The translations under genes were made by a program, and so were the position numbers. Below are positions 22,901 to 28,112 of a stretch of DNA of 28,112 nt, piece after piece. Within the stretch, counting starts at the first letter, position 1, and every line of letters begins with the position of its first letter. The notes beneath the pieces are model-generated. The model had not been told where the DNA came from and did no database searches. It worked only from the letters and a program-made list of their open reading frames with translations. Source of the DNA: Tubiluchus corallicola (taxonomy: Eukaryota > Priapulida > Priapulimorpha > Priapulimorphida > Tubiluchidae); NCBI GenBank assembly GCA_030141605.1, contig JAQGDQ010001309.1, forward strand, positions 20,001-48,112, given 5' to 3'.

Positions 22901-25900
22901 CTGGCCGTCTTCTTGGTCACAGCAGGTAGAAAAATGATCAACCTGCTATGACCAAGATGACCACTAGACAGATCAATTTGTAAGTAGCCAACAAACTGAA
23001 AAAGTGTGGTCACCCCTGATATAGGATGATTCCCAGATTTTAGTTTCAGCTTAGGCTCAGTAGTACAAGCCTCAATCACTGGCTATTTCATCATTTCATC
23101 AGGTGTAGTGTTCTTATAGATCAGAATCATGGATAAGAAAAAGAGGAAGATTGAAGATGAACAGCGAGTCAAAACAGATTAATATGCACTGTACTACACA
23201 GACTGTGTGATACACATTACTAATATGCATTGTAATGAAATTACCACTATCTGTCCTGAAAGTAGAAATATATGGTTTTTAATATAAATATTAATAACTT
23301 CTAAAATAGTTTCTTGAGTGTAGTAGTAATGATGTGCGCAAATCGGATGCAAAAAAATCGTTATTAGGCCTTTCTGTACTTGGCTGTTTGATCAAACTGC
23401 CTGTGGCCCGCAGGAATTGCGGGAAAGTTTAATGTGGCCCGGCTAGTCAGATAATTTGCACACCCATGGGTTAGGCATAAGTACTTTGAATATTGAAAAC
23501 ATTTTGGTGTCTTATAACCATAATTTTTATGAATATTCGATTATGGATAAAACTGATAAATTTGCCATCAAGGCAACAGCTTTATTTCTTTTTATGCACA
23601 TTACAATGGTACTGGACATGCAACGGACAATGGTACTGGACATGCAACGGACAATGGAACGGACATGGTACTGGACAATGGAACGGACATGCAACGGACA
23701 ATGGTACTGGACATGCAACGGACAATGGTACTGGACATGCAACGGACAATGGAACGGACATGCAACGGACAATGGTACTGGACATGCAACGGACAATGGT
23801 ACTGGACATGCAATGGTCAATGGTAGTGACTGAACGACAAAGCAACGACAATGGTACTGGACATGCAACGGACAATGGTACTGGACATGCAACGGACAAT
23901 GGAACGGACATGCAACGGACAATGGTACTGGGCATGCAACGGTGAATGGTAGTGGACATGCAACGGACAATGGTACTGGACATTCAACGGACAATGGAAC
24001 GGACATGCAACGGACAATGGTACTGGACATGCAACGGTCAATGGTAGTGGACATGCAACGGACAATGGAACGGACATGCAACGGACAATGGTACTGGACA
24101 TGCAACGGTCAATGGTAGTGGACATGCAACGGACAATGGAACGGACATGCATAACTCATCTTTGACAAAGTGCTAGTGTGACGGGAACATAAAAGAATTT
24201 CCTTCATAGCATATGGTGTTCTCAGAAATCTTTATTTCTGTATATAAAAAAAATGAAAATAATAAATTTTAATAAAGAATAATAAATTATAAATTATTAT
24301 AATTTAAGACAATAAAAGTAAATATTACTCACATCATGCGGCTATAACAACTTAATACATCCTTGGAACGTCATACTGGTTTACAGCAAATCAGGTAGAG
24401 ACGCTACAAATAATTACTTGAAAATTAATCTAAACATTATTTAACGTTTACTGAGTCTTCTGTAAGCGTGTTTAGTGAGGCTCAACCTAATTTACAACTT
24501 CACAGGAAAAATTATAGGTAAGTTCACATAGGTGCTGCCACCTACATGTTGTGGCCAGAAACGTGTGCTTAGTGAGGCTCAACCTAATTTACAACTTCAC
24601 AGGTTAAACTATAGATAAGTTCACATAGGTGCTGCCACCTACAATGTTAAGGCCAGAAACGTGTGTTTAGTGAGGCTCAACCTAATTTACAACTTCACAG
24701 GTAAAATTACAGTTAAGATCACGTAGGTGCTGCCACCTACATGTTAAGGCCAGAAACGTGTGTTTAGTGAGGCTCAACCTAATTTACAACTTCACAGGCA
24801 AAATTGCAGGTAAGTTCACATGGGTGCTGCCACCTACATGTTGTGGCGAGAAACTGACCTTAACAGCTAGGCTTTTGATACGTCACACAAAATGTTCGTT
24901 ACGTGCGCAGGAATTACGTCATGACTGATCATGTTAAAGTAAGAATGAATTTTTCATCTGTGTTTTTATAGAAAAGGAAGTGACAAGGAATCTTCCGGAA
25001 TCTGTGCATTCAATGTGGGCTGCAGTGATGAGACAGGACAGTTTGATTGATCAAACCCCACCAACAATTCATGTGGTAAGTCAGAGATGCAGTTTGTTAC
25101 TCGATTTTTGTCTGTATCTGCCATGTAACTTCTGTATTACTACTTAACCCTTTCATACCCGTTGTATCCCGTGGGATACAAGAATATTTTCTGCCTTTAA
25201 AATTAATAAAATTTTAAAACTGACAGTTATTTGATCTGTTAATAGTTATTTTGATTTAAGTCAATAACAAGAGACTAAAAATGGTGATAAAATGGCAAAC
25301 TAGAAAATCTACGTAGCATAAAAAACTGCGCAAGGTACAGTACTTTAGAGACGACTTTGTACAGATCAGCATAGCATGCATACTAAATGTCTTAAATACT
25401 TTAAAAAATTATCAGCAGTTTACATTTTATGCTTCCATTGAATCCCAATGTATTCCGTGAGATACAGGTACAGGCTATATTTAGCACGCGGGCACAGGTA
25501 GGAAAAAATAATTATTATGTGTAAACAAGATGGATGGATATACTGAACAAAAGTACCAAATCAAAAAAAAAATTCTTATTAAAAAAATAATTTGGGACTG
25601 AAAGGGTTAATCCTTATAGGGTCACGATTTTTTACAACCTATTTTGGTAACCATAATTCGTAAATTACTTTTGATAAACCGCCGTGTTTCATTAGTAAAC
25701 AGCAACAGCCTAATTTGTGGTTATGCTGACCACCATAGGATACATGATACCTCTGCTTAAAGACATGTGACTTACTAGTAATACGAAATTTAAATTCACT
25801 TAGTTACGTTCTCTTGTCTATGCTGGAATAACTGTAGACAACCGACATTGCTAGCGCGTGTGCAAAAATCATTGTTATTTTGAATTTATTGTCTACTACT

Positions 25901-26467
25901 TTCTTCTTTTAGGTGGAGTAATTTGAGTAACTGACATTTTGTTTTATCAGATACATCGCCCGTATAATGTATAGACAAGCGAAGTAAAGTTTCGACAATT
26001 TTAAAAAATCGACATATTGCATTTTCACTTTTATTTCGTGGTGAGACAATGCGCCTAAAATAAATAACTGCAAGTATTTTGTGCACAAAACATATTTAGA
26101 AAAAGTCATAGAAAAGCTTTACTGGGATGCGTATGGTAAAAGGACAAAATGCAAAATACCTGTCTGGGGGTAATTTTTTACCCCCGGTGACCCTATAAGG
26201 GTTAAAACTTGTTATGTAACTTAGTAAAATCTTGTATTTTGTACGAGGATACCTCTAGAAACTCTATAATTTTTATTTTTTCATTTCTATTCCATTTTTT
26301 AGGCAAGTGCAGATGGAGAAGAAAATGAGCTTGACGATAATGATTTTCAAGCCGAAGATGCTGCGCAAGATGGAGACACTATAGTCCACAAAGCTTTTGT
26401 AGCAGTCGGGTGGGGTCTCCTCTTTGCTCATTTATTGCGGAATCTCTGGGTCATCTATCTACTACCT
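14728..26467 (+). CDS. TMEM245: TMEM245 homologue, 5' part of gene (7 exons, 332 residues in window)
   Basis: Seven exons join with matching phases (0, 1, 0, 2, 1, 0, 0) and no stop: 300+76+116+140+95+104+165 nt. The product is a multi-pass membrane protein. Recognisable family landmarks in order are: KQALYNT before the first helix; RPLLWAVLCGT plus LHPFK (residues 53-69); SSFWIWTLV across the exon 3/4 border; WNSTS and GAFRLPLF across the exon 4/5 border; and NLWVIYLLP at the end of exon 7. These match vertebrate TMEM245 (C9orf5) as I remember it. The vertebrate protein is near 900 residues and carries an AI-2E exporter-like domain in its C-terminal half; that part lies outside the window. 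Its molecular role is not established. The Ser/Pro-rich linker of vertebrates is replaced by a shorter acidic linker in exons 6-7. Intron sequence is full of repeats, but no exon is broken. Confidence 0.9.
15028..16361. other. TMEM245 intron 1, left part; no further feature
   Basis: Non-coding intron sequence. Small open frames of about 63-65 residues (for example 15570-15761 and 15936-16133) have no domains. No transposon ends were recognised. Confidence 0.5.
16366..16714. mobile_element. piggyBac-like MITE, copy 1 (eroded right end)
   Basis: TTAA at 16362-16365 is followed by CCCTTTCATACCCG, and the element ends with GGGACTGAAAACA before TTAA at 16715-16718. Just inside the left end is the palindrome GTATCCCGTGGGATAC. 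It is the same family as 25148-25606, but about 110 bp shorter and with a mutated right terminus. TTAA targets and a CCC terminus are hallmarks of piggyBac; no transposase is present. Confidence 0.8.
16901..17547 (-). mobile_element. 5'-truncated LINE (RTE-like C-terminus) with (GAT)n tail and 10-bp target duplication
   Basis: Minus strand: VFENRKISLETKIRIFSALV and ETVFLYNSEL, then an in-frame TGA where Trp is expected, TLKANHKAEIDAFQRR, RNILGITW and RRRLRWIGHMLRLPDD. This is the classical RTE/BovB-like C-terminus (K--LY-SE-W, then I-AFERR--RR-L-I-W, then RL-W-GH--RM). It ends in a (GAT)n tail at about 16901-16940. TCACATTACA lies at 16891-16900 and again at 17548-17557, so this is one truncated insertion. 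The stop codon shows it is dead. Confidence 0.85.
17558..18221. other. TMEM245 intron 1, right part; no further feature
   Basis: AT-rich intron sequence leading to the exon 2 acceptor. GATCCTCTTCTGAGGATC near 17990-18007 is a perfect short palindrome. No gene was supported. Confidence 0.5.
18222..18297 (+). CDS. TMEM245: TMEM245 exon 2
   Basis: Acceptor TTGATTTCTTTAG|GCT and donor A|GTAAGT. 25 codons plus one base, reading AVNRVSETVGGTFIRRLNY then IVIGIL. It sits where the vertebrate protein has an amphipathic loop rich in Arg and the start of the next helix. Intron 1 before it is about 3.2 kb and holds a piggyBac-like MITE and a LINE fragment. Confidence 0.82.
18421..18918. mobile_element. 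hAT-type MITE, copy 1
   Basis: The ends CAGGGATGAGAAT and ATTCTCATCCCTG are inverse complements, continuing imperfectly inward. GAAATA repeats on both outer sides (18415-18420, 18919-18924), probably the remains of the target duplication. It shares the whole length with 20691-21101 apart from about 90 bp near the right end that are missing in the other copy. A plus-strand frame inside it is not a transposase. Confidence 0.85.
19181..19809. repeat. 20-bp GC-rich minisatellite (about 31 units)
   Basis: The unit GTGCACAGCTCACGGCAAGT recurs with an exact 20-bp period. Variants follow a gradient: CATGGC at the left, CACGGC in the middle, GACGGC and GGCGGC at the right, with interspersed GCGCGCGAAGCT units. 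As 20 is not a multiple of three and the unit has no stop in any frame, all three plus-strand frames are open for 166-187 codons; they are not genes. It lies in intron 2 of TMEM245. Alternating GTGTGCAC and GCGCGCGC runs favour Z-DNA. Confidence 0.95.
19980..20084 (+). promoter_or_regulatory. Heat-shock-element cluster followed by TATA box
   Basis: 20022-20039 reads TTCTAGAATGTTCTAGAA, four perfectly spaced inverted NGAAN pentamers. 20041-20058 continues with GAA, GTC (one mismatch), GAA, TTC, and 19980-19997 has GAA, TTG, GAA, TTC at the same 5-bp spacing. TATAAA follows at 20079-20084. An HSF array about 20-100 bp before a TATA box is the architecture of an inducible heat-shock promoter. 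It sits inside TMEM245 intron 2, about 390 bp before exon 3. No long ORF follows, so the promoter may belong to a retroelement remnant or a non-coding transcript. Confidence 0.6.
20085..20476. other. Unassigned intron sequence after the HSE/TATA cluster
   Basis: About 390 bp with higher GC than the surrounding intron, including a CTTCTGTCTCGGAAGACAG stem (near 20191-20209). A plus-strand frame (20173-20400, starting MLLLASFCLGRQW) is short and has no recognised domain. This may be the leader of a mobile element driven by the HSE promoter. Confidence 0.35.
20477..20592 (+). CDS. TMEM245: TMEM245 exon 3
   Basis: Acceptor TTTTATGATTTAG|GT and donor TGG|GTAAAG. The split Ser codon joins exon 2 in frame. 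Residues 126-164 include LTGLWLLYYAV, LLHIMLLTVYS and the ending LEFFSSFW. The Ser-Ser-x-Trp end followed by Ile-Trp-Thr-Leu of exon 4 is the conserved join of the family. The frame is short and hidden by stops on both sides, so ORF-length screening misses it. Confidence 0.85.
20691..21101. mobile_element. hAT-type MITE, copy 2, with 8-bp target duplication
   Basis: CAGGGATGAG and CTCATCCCTG ends are flanked by CCTGTATG at 20683-20690 and again at 21102-21109. An 8-bp duplication plus CAGGG ends assigns the family to hAT. The body is 411 bp, about ten per cent different from copy 1 and with one internal deletion. It lies 98 bp after the exon 3 donor. Confidence 0.92.
21125..21993. repeat. Downstream (source) copy of the intron 3/exon 4 duplication
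   Basis: Pairs with 12906-14625. The exon reading frame is intact here and joins exons 3 and 5, so this is the functional original. The block missing relative to the other copy is bounded by GACATA (21195-21200), which occurs twice in the longer copy (12969-12974 and 13779-13784). A deletion between those short direct repeats would explain the length difference. Confidence 0.88.
21951..22090 (+). CDS. TMEM245: TMEM245 exon 4
   Basis: The acceptor must be the second AG of the tandem CAGTAG at 21945-21950; using the first would insert an in-frame TAG. The donor is AG|GTAGAA at 22091. It encodes IWTLVIAHVLLVVFYW, then NSTSQPFLKYMSLVIWAALL, then SSAAGAF and two bases of an Arg. Two membrane helices are visible. 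The first 43 bases have a partial copy at 14583-14625. Confidence 0.88.
22092..22403. repeat. 104-bp tandem repeat, 3 units, starting at the exon 4 donor
   Basis: TAGAATTTTGATACGTATC (or a close variant) begins at 22092, 22196 and 22300, exactly 104 bp apart, with few differences. The first unit starts one base after the G of the exon 4 donor GTAGAA. Each unit holds the palindrome GATACGTATC or a near version, and TTGCTTAA-CGTATTACGAAATT. Confidence 0.93.
22499..22593 (+). CDS. TMEM245: TMEM245 exon 5
   Basis: Acceptor TTTGTTTGTTTACAG|G and donor AAG|GTGAGT. It reads LPLFALLVVLFVLGSVAELR followed by RSVSMEKADKE. This is one membrane helix leading into a cytosolic or lumenal linker. The split Arg codon with exon 4 and the split Glu codon with exon 6 both fit. 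Confidence 0.87.
22836..22867. repeat. Short perfect hairpin
   Basis: GATTGGCTGGT at 22836-22846 and its inverse complement at 22857-22867, with a 10-nt loop. Each arm holds an ATTGG/CCAAT core. Confidence 0.8.
22892..22976 (+). ncRNA. Candidate pre-miRNA-like hairpin in TMEM245 intron 5
   Basis: The 36-nt arms 22892-22927 and 22941-22976 pair at about 30 positions with a 13-nt loop. Most mismatches are transitions, so they would form G-U pairs on one strand. The size and shape (about 85 nt) are those of a pre-miRNA. Vertebrate TMEM245 hosts miR-32 in an intron, but the arms here do not resemble miR-32. A fold-back transposon remnant is the main alternative. Confidence 0.3.
23165..24604. repeat. 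Left arm of a large inverted repeat (intron 5)
   Basis: Inverse complement of 26464-28112. From the outside inward: CGAGTCAAAACAG at 23165 pairs with the last bases of the window; then a hAT-end-like GGGCCACATT segment, the 24/23-bp minisatellite, a 300-bp AT-rich stretch, and 97-bp repeat units. Identity is high outside length changes in the minisatellite. The right arm has an extra 191-bp insertion. The match may extend past the window on the other arm. Confidence 0.95.
23604..24150. repeat. 24/23-bp minisatellite, left arm
   Basis: Units of GGACATGCAACGGACAATGG plus TACT (24 bp) alternate with units ending AAC (23 bp), and shorter variants occur. Long open frames on both strands come from this array and carry no domain. 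The inverse copy is at 26908-27475. Confidence 0.95.
24469..24855. repeat. 97-bp tandem repeat, 4 units
   Basis: GTGTTTAGTGAGGCTCAACC or a close variant begins at 24469, 24565, 24663 and 24760. Each unit includes a GGTG-CTGC-CACC hairpin, and two contain AG|GTAAGTTCAC, a perfect 5' splice-site match on the plus strand. The right arm of the inverted repeat has about 1.5 units in the opposite orientation, starting at the exon 7 donor. Confidence 0.92.
24972..25075 (+). CDS. TMEM245: TMEM245 exon 6 (linker)
   Basis: Acceptor CTGTGTTTTTATAG|AA and donor GTG|GTAAGT. The split Glu codon joins exon 5. Hydrophilic sequence including KEVTRNLPESVHSMWAAVMR and then DSLIDQTPPTIHV. It is the first of two exons lying inside the loop of the large inverted repeat. 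No family motif is clear here, as the linker is variable in TMEM245; the call rests on splice sites and phase. Confidence 0.75.
25148..25606. mobile_element. piggyBac-like MITE, copy 2
   Basis: TTAA (25144-25147), CCCTTTCATACCC ... GGGACTGAAAGGG, TTAA (25607-25610). The near-inverse ends and TTAA duplication are intact. It is the same family as 16366-16714, including the internal GTATCCCGTGGGATAC palindrome and a second GTATTCCGTGAGATAC-like motif. No transposase frame. It lies in intron 6. Confidence 0.9.
25611..26201. mobile_element. Second piggyBac-like MITE sharing a TTAA with its neighbour
   Basis: TCCTTATAGGGTCAC at the left and GTGACCCTATAAGGG at the right, with TTAA at 25607-25610 and 26202-26205. 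The left TTAA is the same four bases that close the preceding MITE. Next to the right end is an inner palindrome, GGGGGTAA ... TTACCCCC. It is a different family from its neighbour, with no transposase. Small minus-strand frames inside are not genes. Confidence 0.88.
26303..26467 (+). CDS. TMEM245: TMEM245 exon 7
   Basis: Acceptor TTCCATTTTTTAG|GCA, 55 codons. It starts with an acidic linker (GEENELDDNDF, DAAQDGD), followed by a membrane helix (FVAVGWGLLFAHLL) and NLWVIYLLP. The vertebrate protein continues with Val-Pro after this Leu-Leu-Pro, so the donor is most likely CCT|GTGAAG at 26468. Without splicing, the frame would end three codons later at TAA. The donor is also the first base pairs of a 97-bp repeat unit that forms the inner end of the right arm of the inverted repeat. 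Confidence 0.8.
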
Positions 26468-26907
26468 GTGAAGTTGTAAATTAGGTTGAGCCTCACTAAG
26501 CACACGTTTCTGGCCACAACATGTAGGTGCAGTACCTATGTGAATCTTACCTAAATTTTTCCTGTGAAGTTGTAAATTAGGTTGAGCTCACTAAACACGC
26601 TTACAGAAGACTCAGTAAACGTTAAATAATGTTTAGATAATTTTCAAGTAATTATTTGTAGCGTCTCTACCTGATTTGCTAAACCAGTATGACGTTCCAA
26701 GGATGTATTAAGTTGTTATAGCCGCATGATGTGAGTAATATTTACTTTTATTGTCTTAAATTATAATAATTTATAATTTATTATTCTTTATTAAAATTTA
26801 TTATTTTCTTTTTTTTATATACAGAAATAAAGATTTCTGAGAACACCATATGCTATGAAGGAAATTCTTTGTTCCCGTCACACTAGCACTTTGTCAAAGA
26901 TGAGTTA

Positions 26908-27475
26908 TGCATGTCCGTTCCATTGTCCGTTGCATGTCCACTACCATTCACCGTTGCATGCCCAGTACCATTGTCCGTTGCATGTCCGTTCCATTGTCCG
27001 TTGCATGTCCAGTACCATTGTCCGTTGCATGTCCAGTACCATTGTCCGTTGCATGTCCAGTTCCATTGTCCGTTGCATGTCCACTACCATTGAGCATTGC
27101 ATGTCCAGTACCATTGTCCGTTGCATGCCCAGTACCATTGTCCGTTGCATGTCCGTTCCATTGTCCGTTGCATGTCCAGTACCATTGTCCGTTGCATGTC
27201 CAGTACCATTGTCCGTTGCATGTCCAGTACCATTGTCCGTTGCATGTCCACTACCATTGAGCATTGCATGTCCAGTACCATTGTCCGTTGCATGTCCAGT
27301 ACCATTGTCCGTTGCATGTCCGTTCCATTGTCCGTTGCATGTCCAGTACCATTGTCCGTTGCATGTCCAGTACCATTGTCCGTTGCATGTCCGTTCCATT
27401 GTCCAGTACCATTGTCCGTTCCATTGTCCGTTGCATGTCCAGTACCATTGTCCGTTGCATGTCCAGTACCATTGT
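26908..27475. repeat. 24/23-bp minisatellite, right arm
   Basis: Inverse complement of 23604-24150, with CCATTGTCCGTTGCATGTCC as the common unit. Unit order differs from the left arm, so the two arrays have changed by slippage since they arose. Open frames of up to 219 codons here are artefacts of the array. Confidence 0.95.
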
Positions 27476-27483
27476 AATGTGCA

Positions 27484-27674
27484 AGACGATCAATTCATCT
27501 CGATTCTCTGCTAAGATATCCATTCAAGTTACATTTAGCCCGCAAGTGAAAATTCGTTAATTCCAGCGTCATTACTGGGTACGTGTATTGCAAGTCTTAA
27601 ATTGACCGAAAAACTGGCACGCACCAGCTCAAGAATTGAACCCGGGGCCTTCCAGCTGCTGGTGTACAATAGTA
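27484..27674 (-). mobile_element. SINE-like insertion present only in the right arm
   Basis: AATGTGCA flanks the 191-bp insert (27476-27483 and 27675-27682). The left arm has the empty site (TGCACATTACAATGG near 23595). The minus strand has CCCCGGGTTCAATTCTT, with a good Pol III B box (GGTTCAATTCT at 27632-27642). I could not find a convincing A box, so the 5' end may be truncated. The insertion happened after the arms were duplicated. Confidence 0.65.
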
Positions 27675-27808
27675 AATGTGCATAAAAAGAAATAAAGCTG
27701 TTGCCTTGATGGCAAATTTATCAGTTTTATCCATAATCGAATATTCATAAAAATTATGGTTATAAGACACCAAAATGTTTTCAATATTCAAAGTACTTAT
27801 GCCTAACC

Positions 27809-27885
27809 CATGGGTGTGCAAATTATCTGACTAGCCGGGCCACATTAAACTTTCCCGCAATTCCTGCGGGCCACAGGCAGTTTGA
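27809..27885. mobile_element. hAT-terminus-like segment inside both arms
   Basis: CCATGGGTGTGCAAATTATC followed by GGGCCACATTAAAC resembles the ends of Charlie/Buster-type hAT elements (GGGTGTGCAAAC then GGGCCACATT). The same segment lies inverted in the left arm near 23400-23470. The other terminus was not identified, so this is only a remnant. Confidence 0.4.
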
Positions 27886-28112
27886 TCAAACAGCCAAGTA
27901 CAGAAAGGCCTAATAACGATTTTTTTGCATCCGATTTGCGCACATCATTACTACTACACTCAAGAAACTATTTTAGAAGTTATTAATATTTATATTAAAA
28001 ACCATATATTTCTACTTTCAGGACAGATAGTGGTAATTTCATTACAATGCATATTAGTAATGTGTATCACACAGTCTGTGTAGTACAGTGCATATTAATC
28101 TGTTTTGACTCG

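Larger units (their letters stand above)
26464..28112. repeat. Right arm of the large inverted repeat
   Basis: Begins at the last codon/donor of TMEM245 exon 7 (TACCTGTGAAG) and runs to the window end as the inverse complement of 24604-23165. It contains about 1.5 of the 97-bp units, the AT-rich stretch, the minisatellite, a SINE-like insertion and a hAT-end-like segment. The loop between the arms is about 1.86 kb and holds exons 6 and 7 plus the two piggyBac-like MITEs. Confidence 0.95.

Noticed and set aside
22892-22976. Direct orthologue of miR-32
   Set aside because: The arms lack the miR-32 seed (UAUUGCA at the 5' end), and the only shared feature is the host gene.
22753-23079. Minus-strand 108-codon ORF
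   Set aside because: It spans the intronic hairpins, overlaps the spliced gene's intron and has no recognisable domain.
23456-24152. Long ORFs on both strands, Cys/His/Trp-rich repeats
   Set aside because: They are translations of the 24/23-bp minisatellite; frames break where unit length is 23.
26855-27560. ORFs of up to 219 codons on both strands
   Set aside because: Inverse copy of the same minisatellite; no domain and no conserved unit order.
23165-28112. Autonomous DNA transposon with kilobase-long TIRs that captured host exons
   Set aside because: No transposase frame lies between or within the arms, no outer termini are visible in the window, and the inner edge lies at a host splice donor; inverted duplication of intron 7 fits better.

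Overview
The window looks like nuclear DNA of an animal, most likely an invertebrate. It is AT-rich, protein-coding sequence is broken into short exons with GT/AG borders, and most of the DNA is introns, minisatellites and eroded transposable elements. The species cannot be named from the sequence alone. All homology statements come from reading translations by eye and from remembered family features; no database search was run.

Left part (1-2.55 kb): two unrelated minisatellites lie back to back, a 72-bp array and a 41-bp array of about 36 units. The 41-bp array runs straight into a small minus-strand exon that encodes a basic N-terminus plus one signal-anchor helix. The 41-bp array has a clear 10-unit (410-bp) higher-order repeat.

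Middle part (2.55-12.9 kb): this is mostly non-coding. It holds one convincing intronless minus-strand ORF for a 289-residue, very acidic protein (5702-6571), a weaker terminal-exon candidate next to it, a short retroposon with a perfect 18-bp target-site duplication, two LINE reverse-transcriptase remnants and a pogo/Tigger-like MITE.

Right part (12.9-28.1 kb): the main gene is a plus-strand TMEM245 homologue (multi-pass membrane protein). I reconstructed seven consecutive coding exons at 14728-15027, 18222-18297, 20477-20592, 21951-22090, 22499-22593, 24972-25075 and 26303-26467. All phases join, giving 332 residues. The gene continues beyond the window, so its C-terminal half is missing. 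Its introns hold piggyBac-like (TTAA) MITEs, hAT MITEs, a LINE fragment, a 20-bp GC-rich minisatellite, a heat-shock-element cluster with a TATA box, 104-bp and 97-bp tandem repeats, and a pre-miRNA-like hairpin.

Three structural points stand out. First, intron 3 plus the 5' third of exon 4 is duplicated upstream of exon 1 as a 'ghost exon'. Second, a very large inverted repeat (arms 23165-24604 and 26464-28112) encloses exons 6 and 7 of TMEM245. Third, several tandem repeat families begin exactly at exon 3' ends or splice donors. No bacterial-type system, CRISPR array or rRNA was seen.
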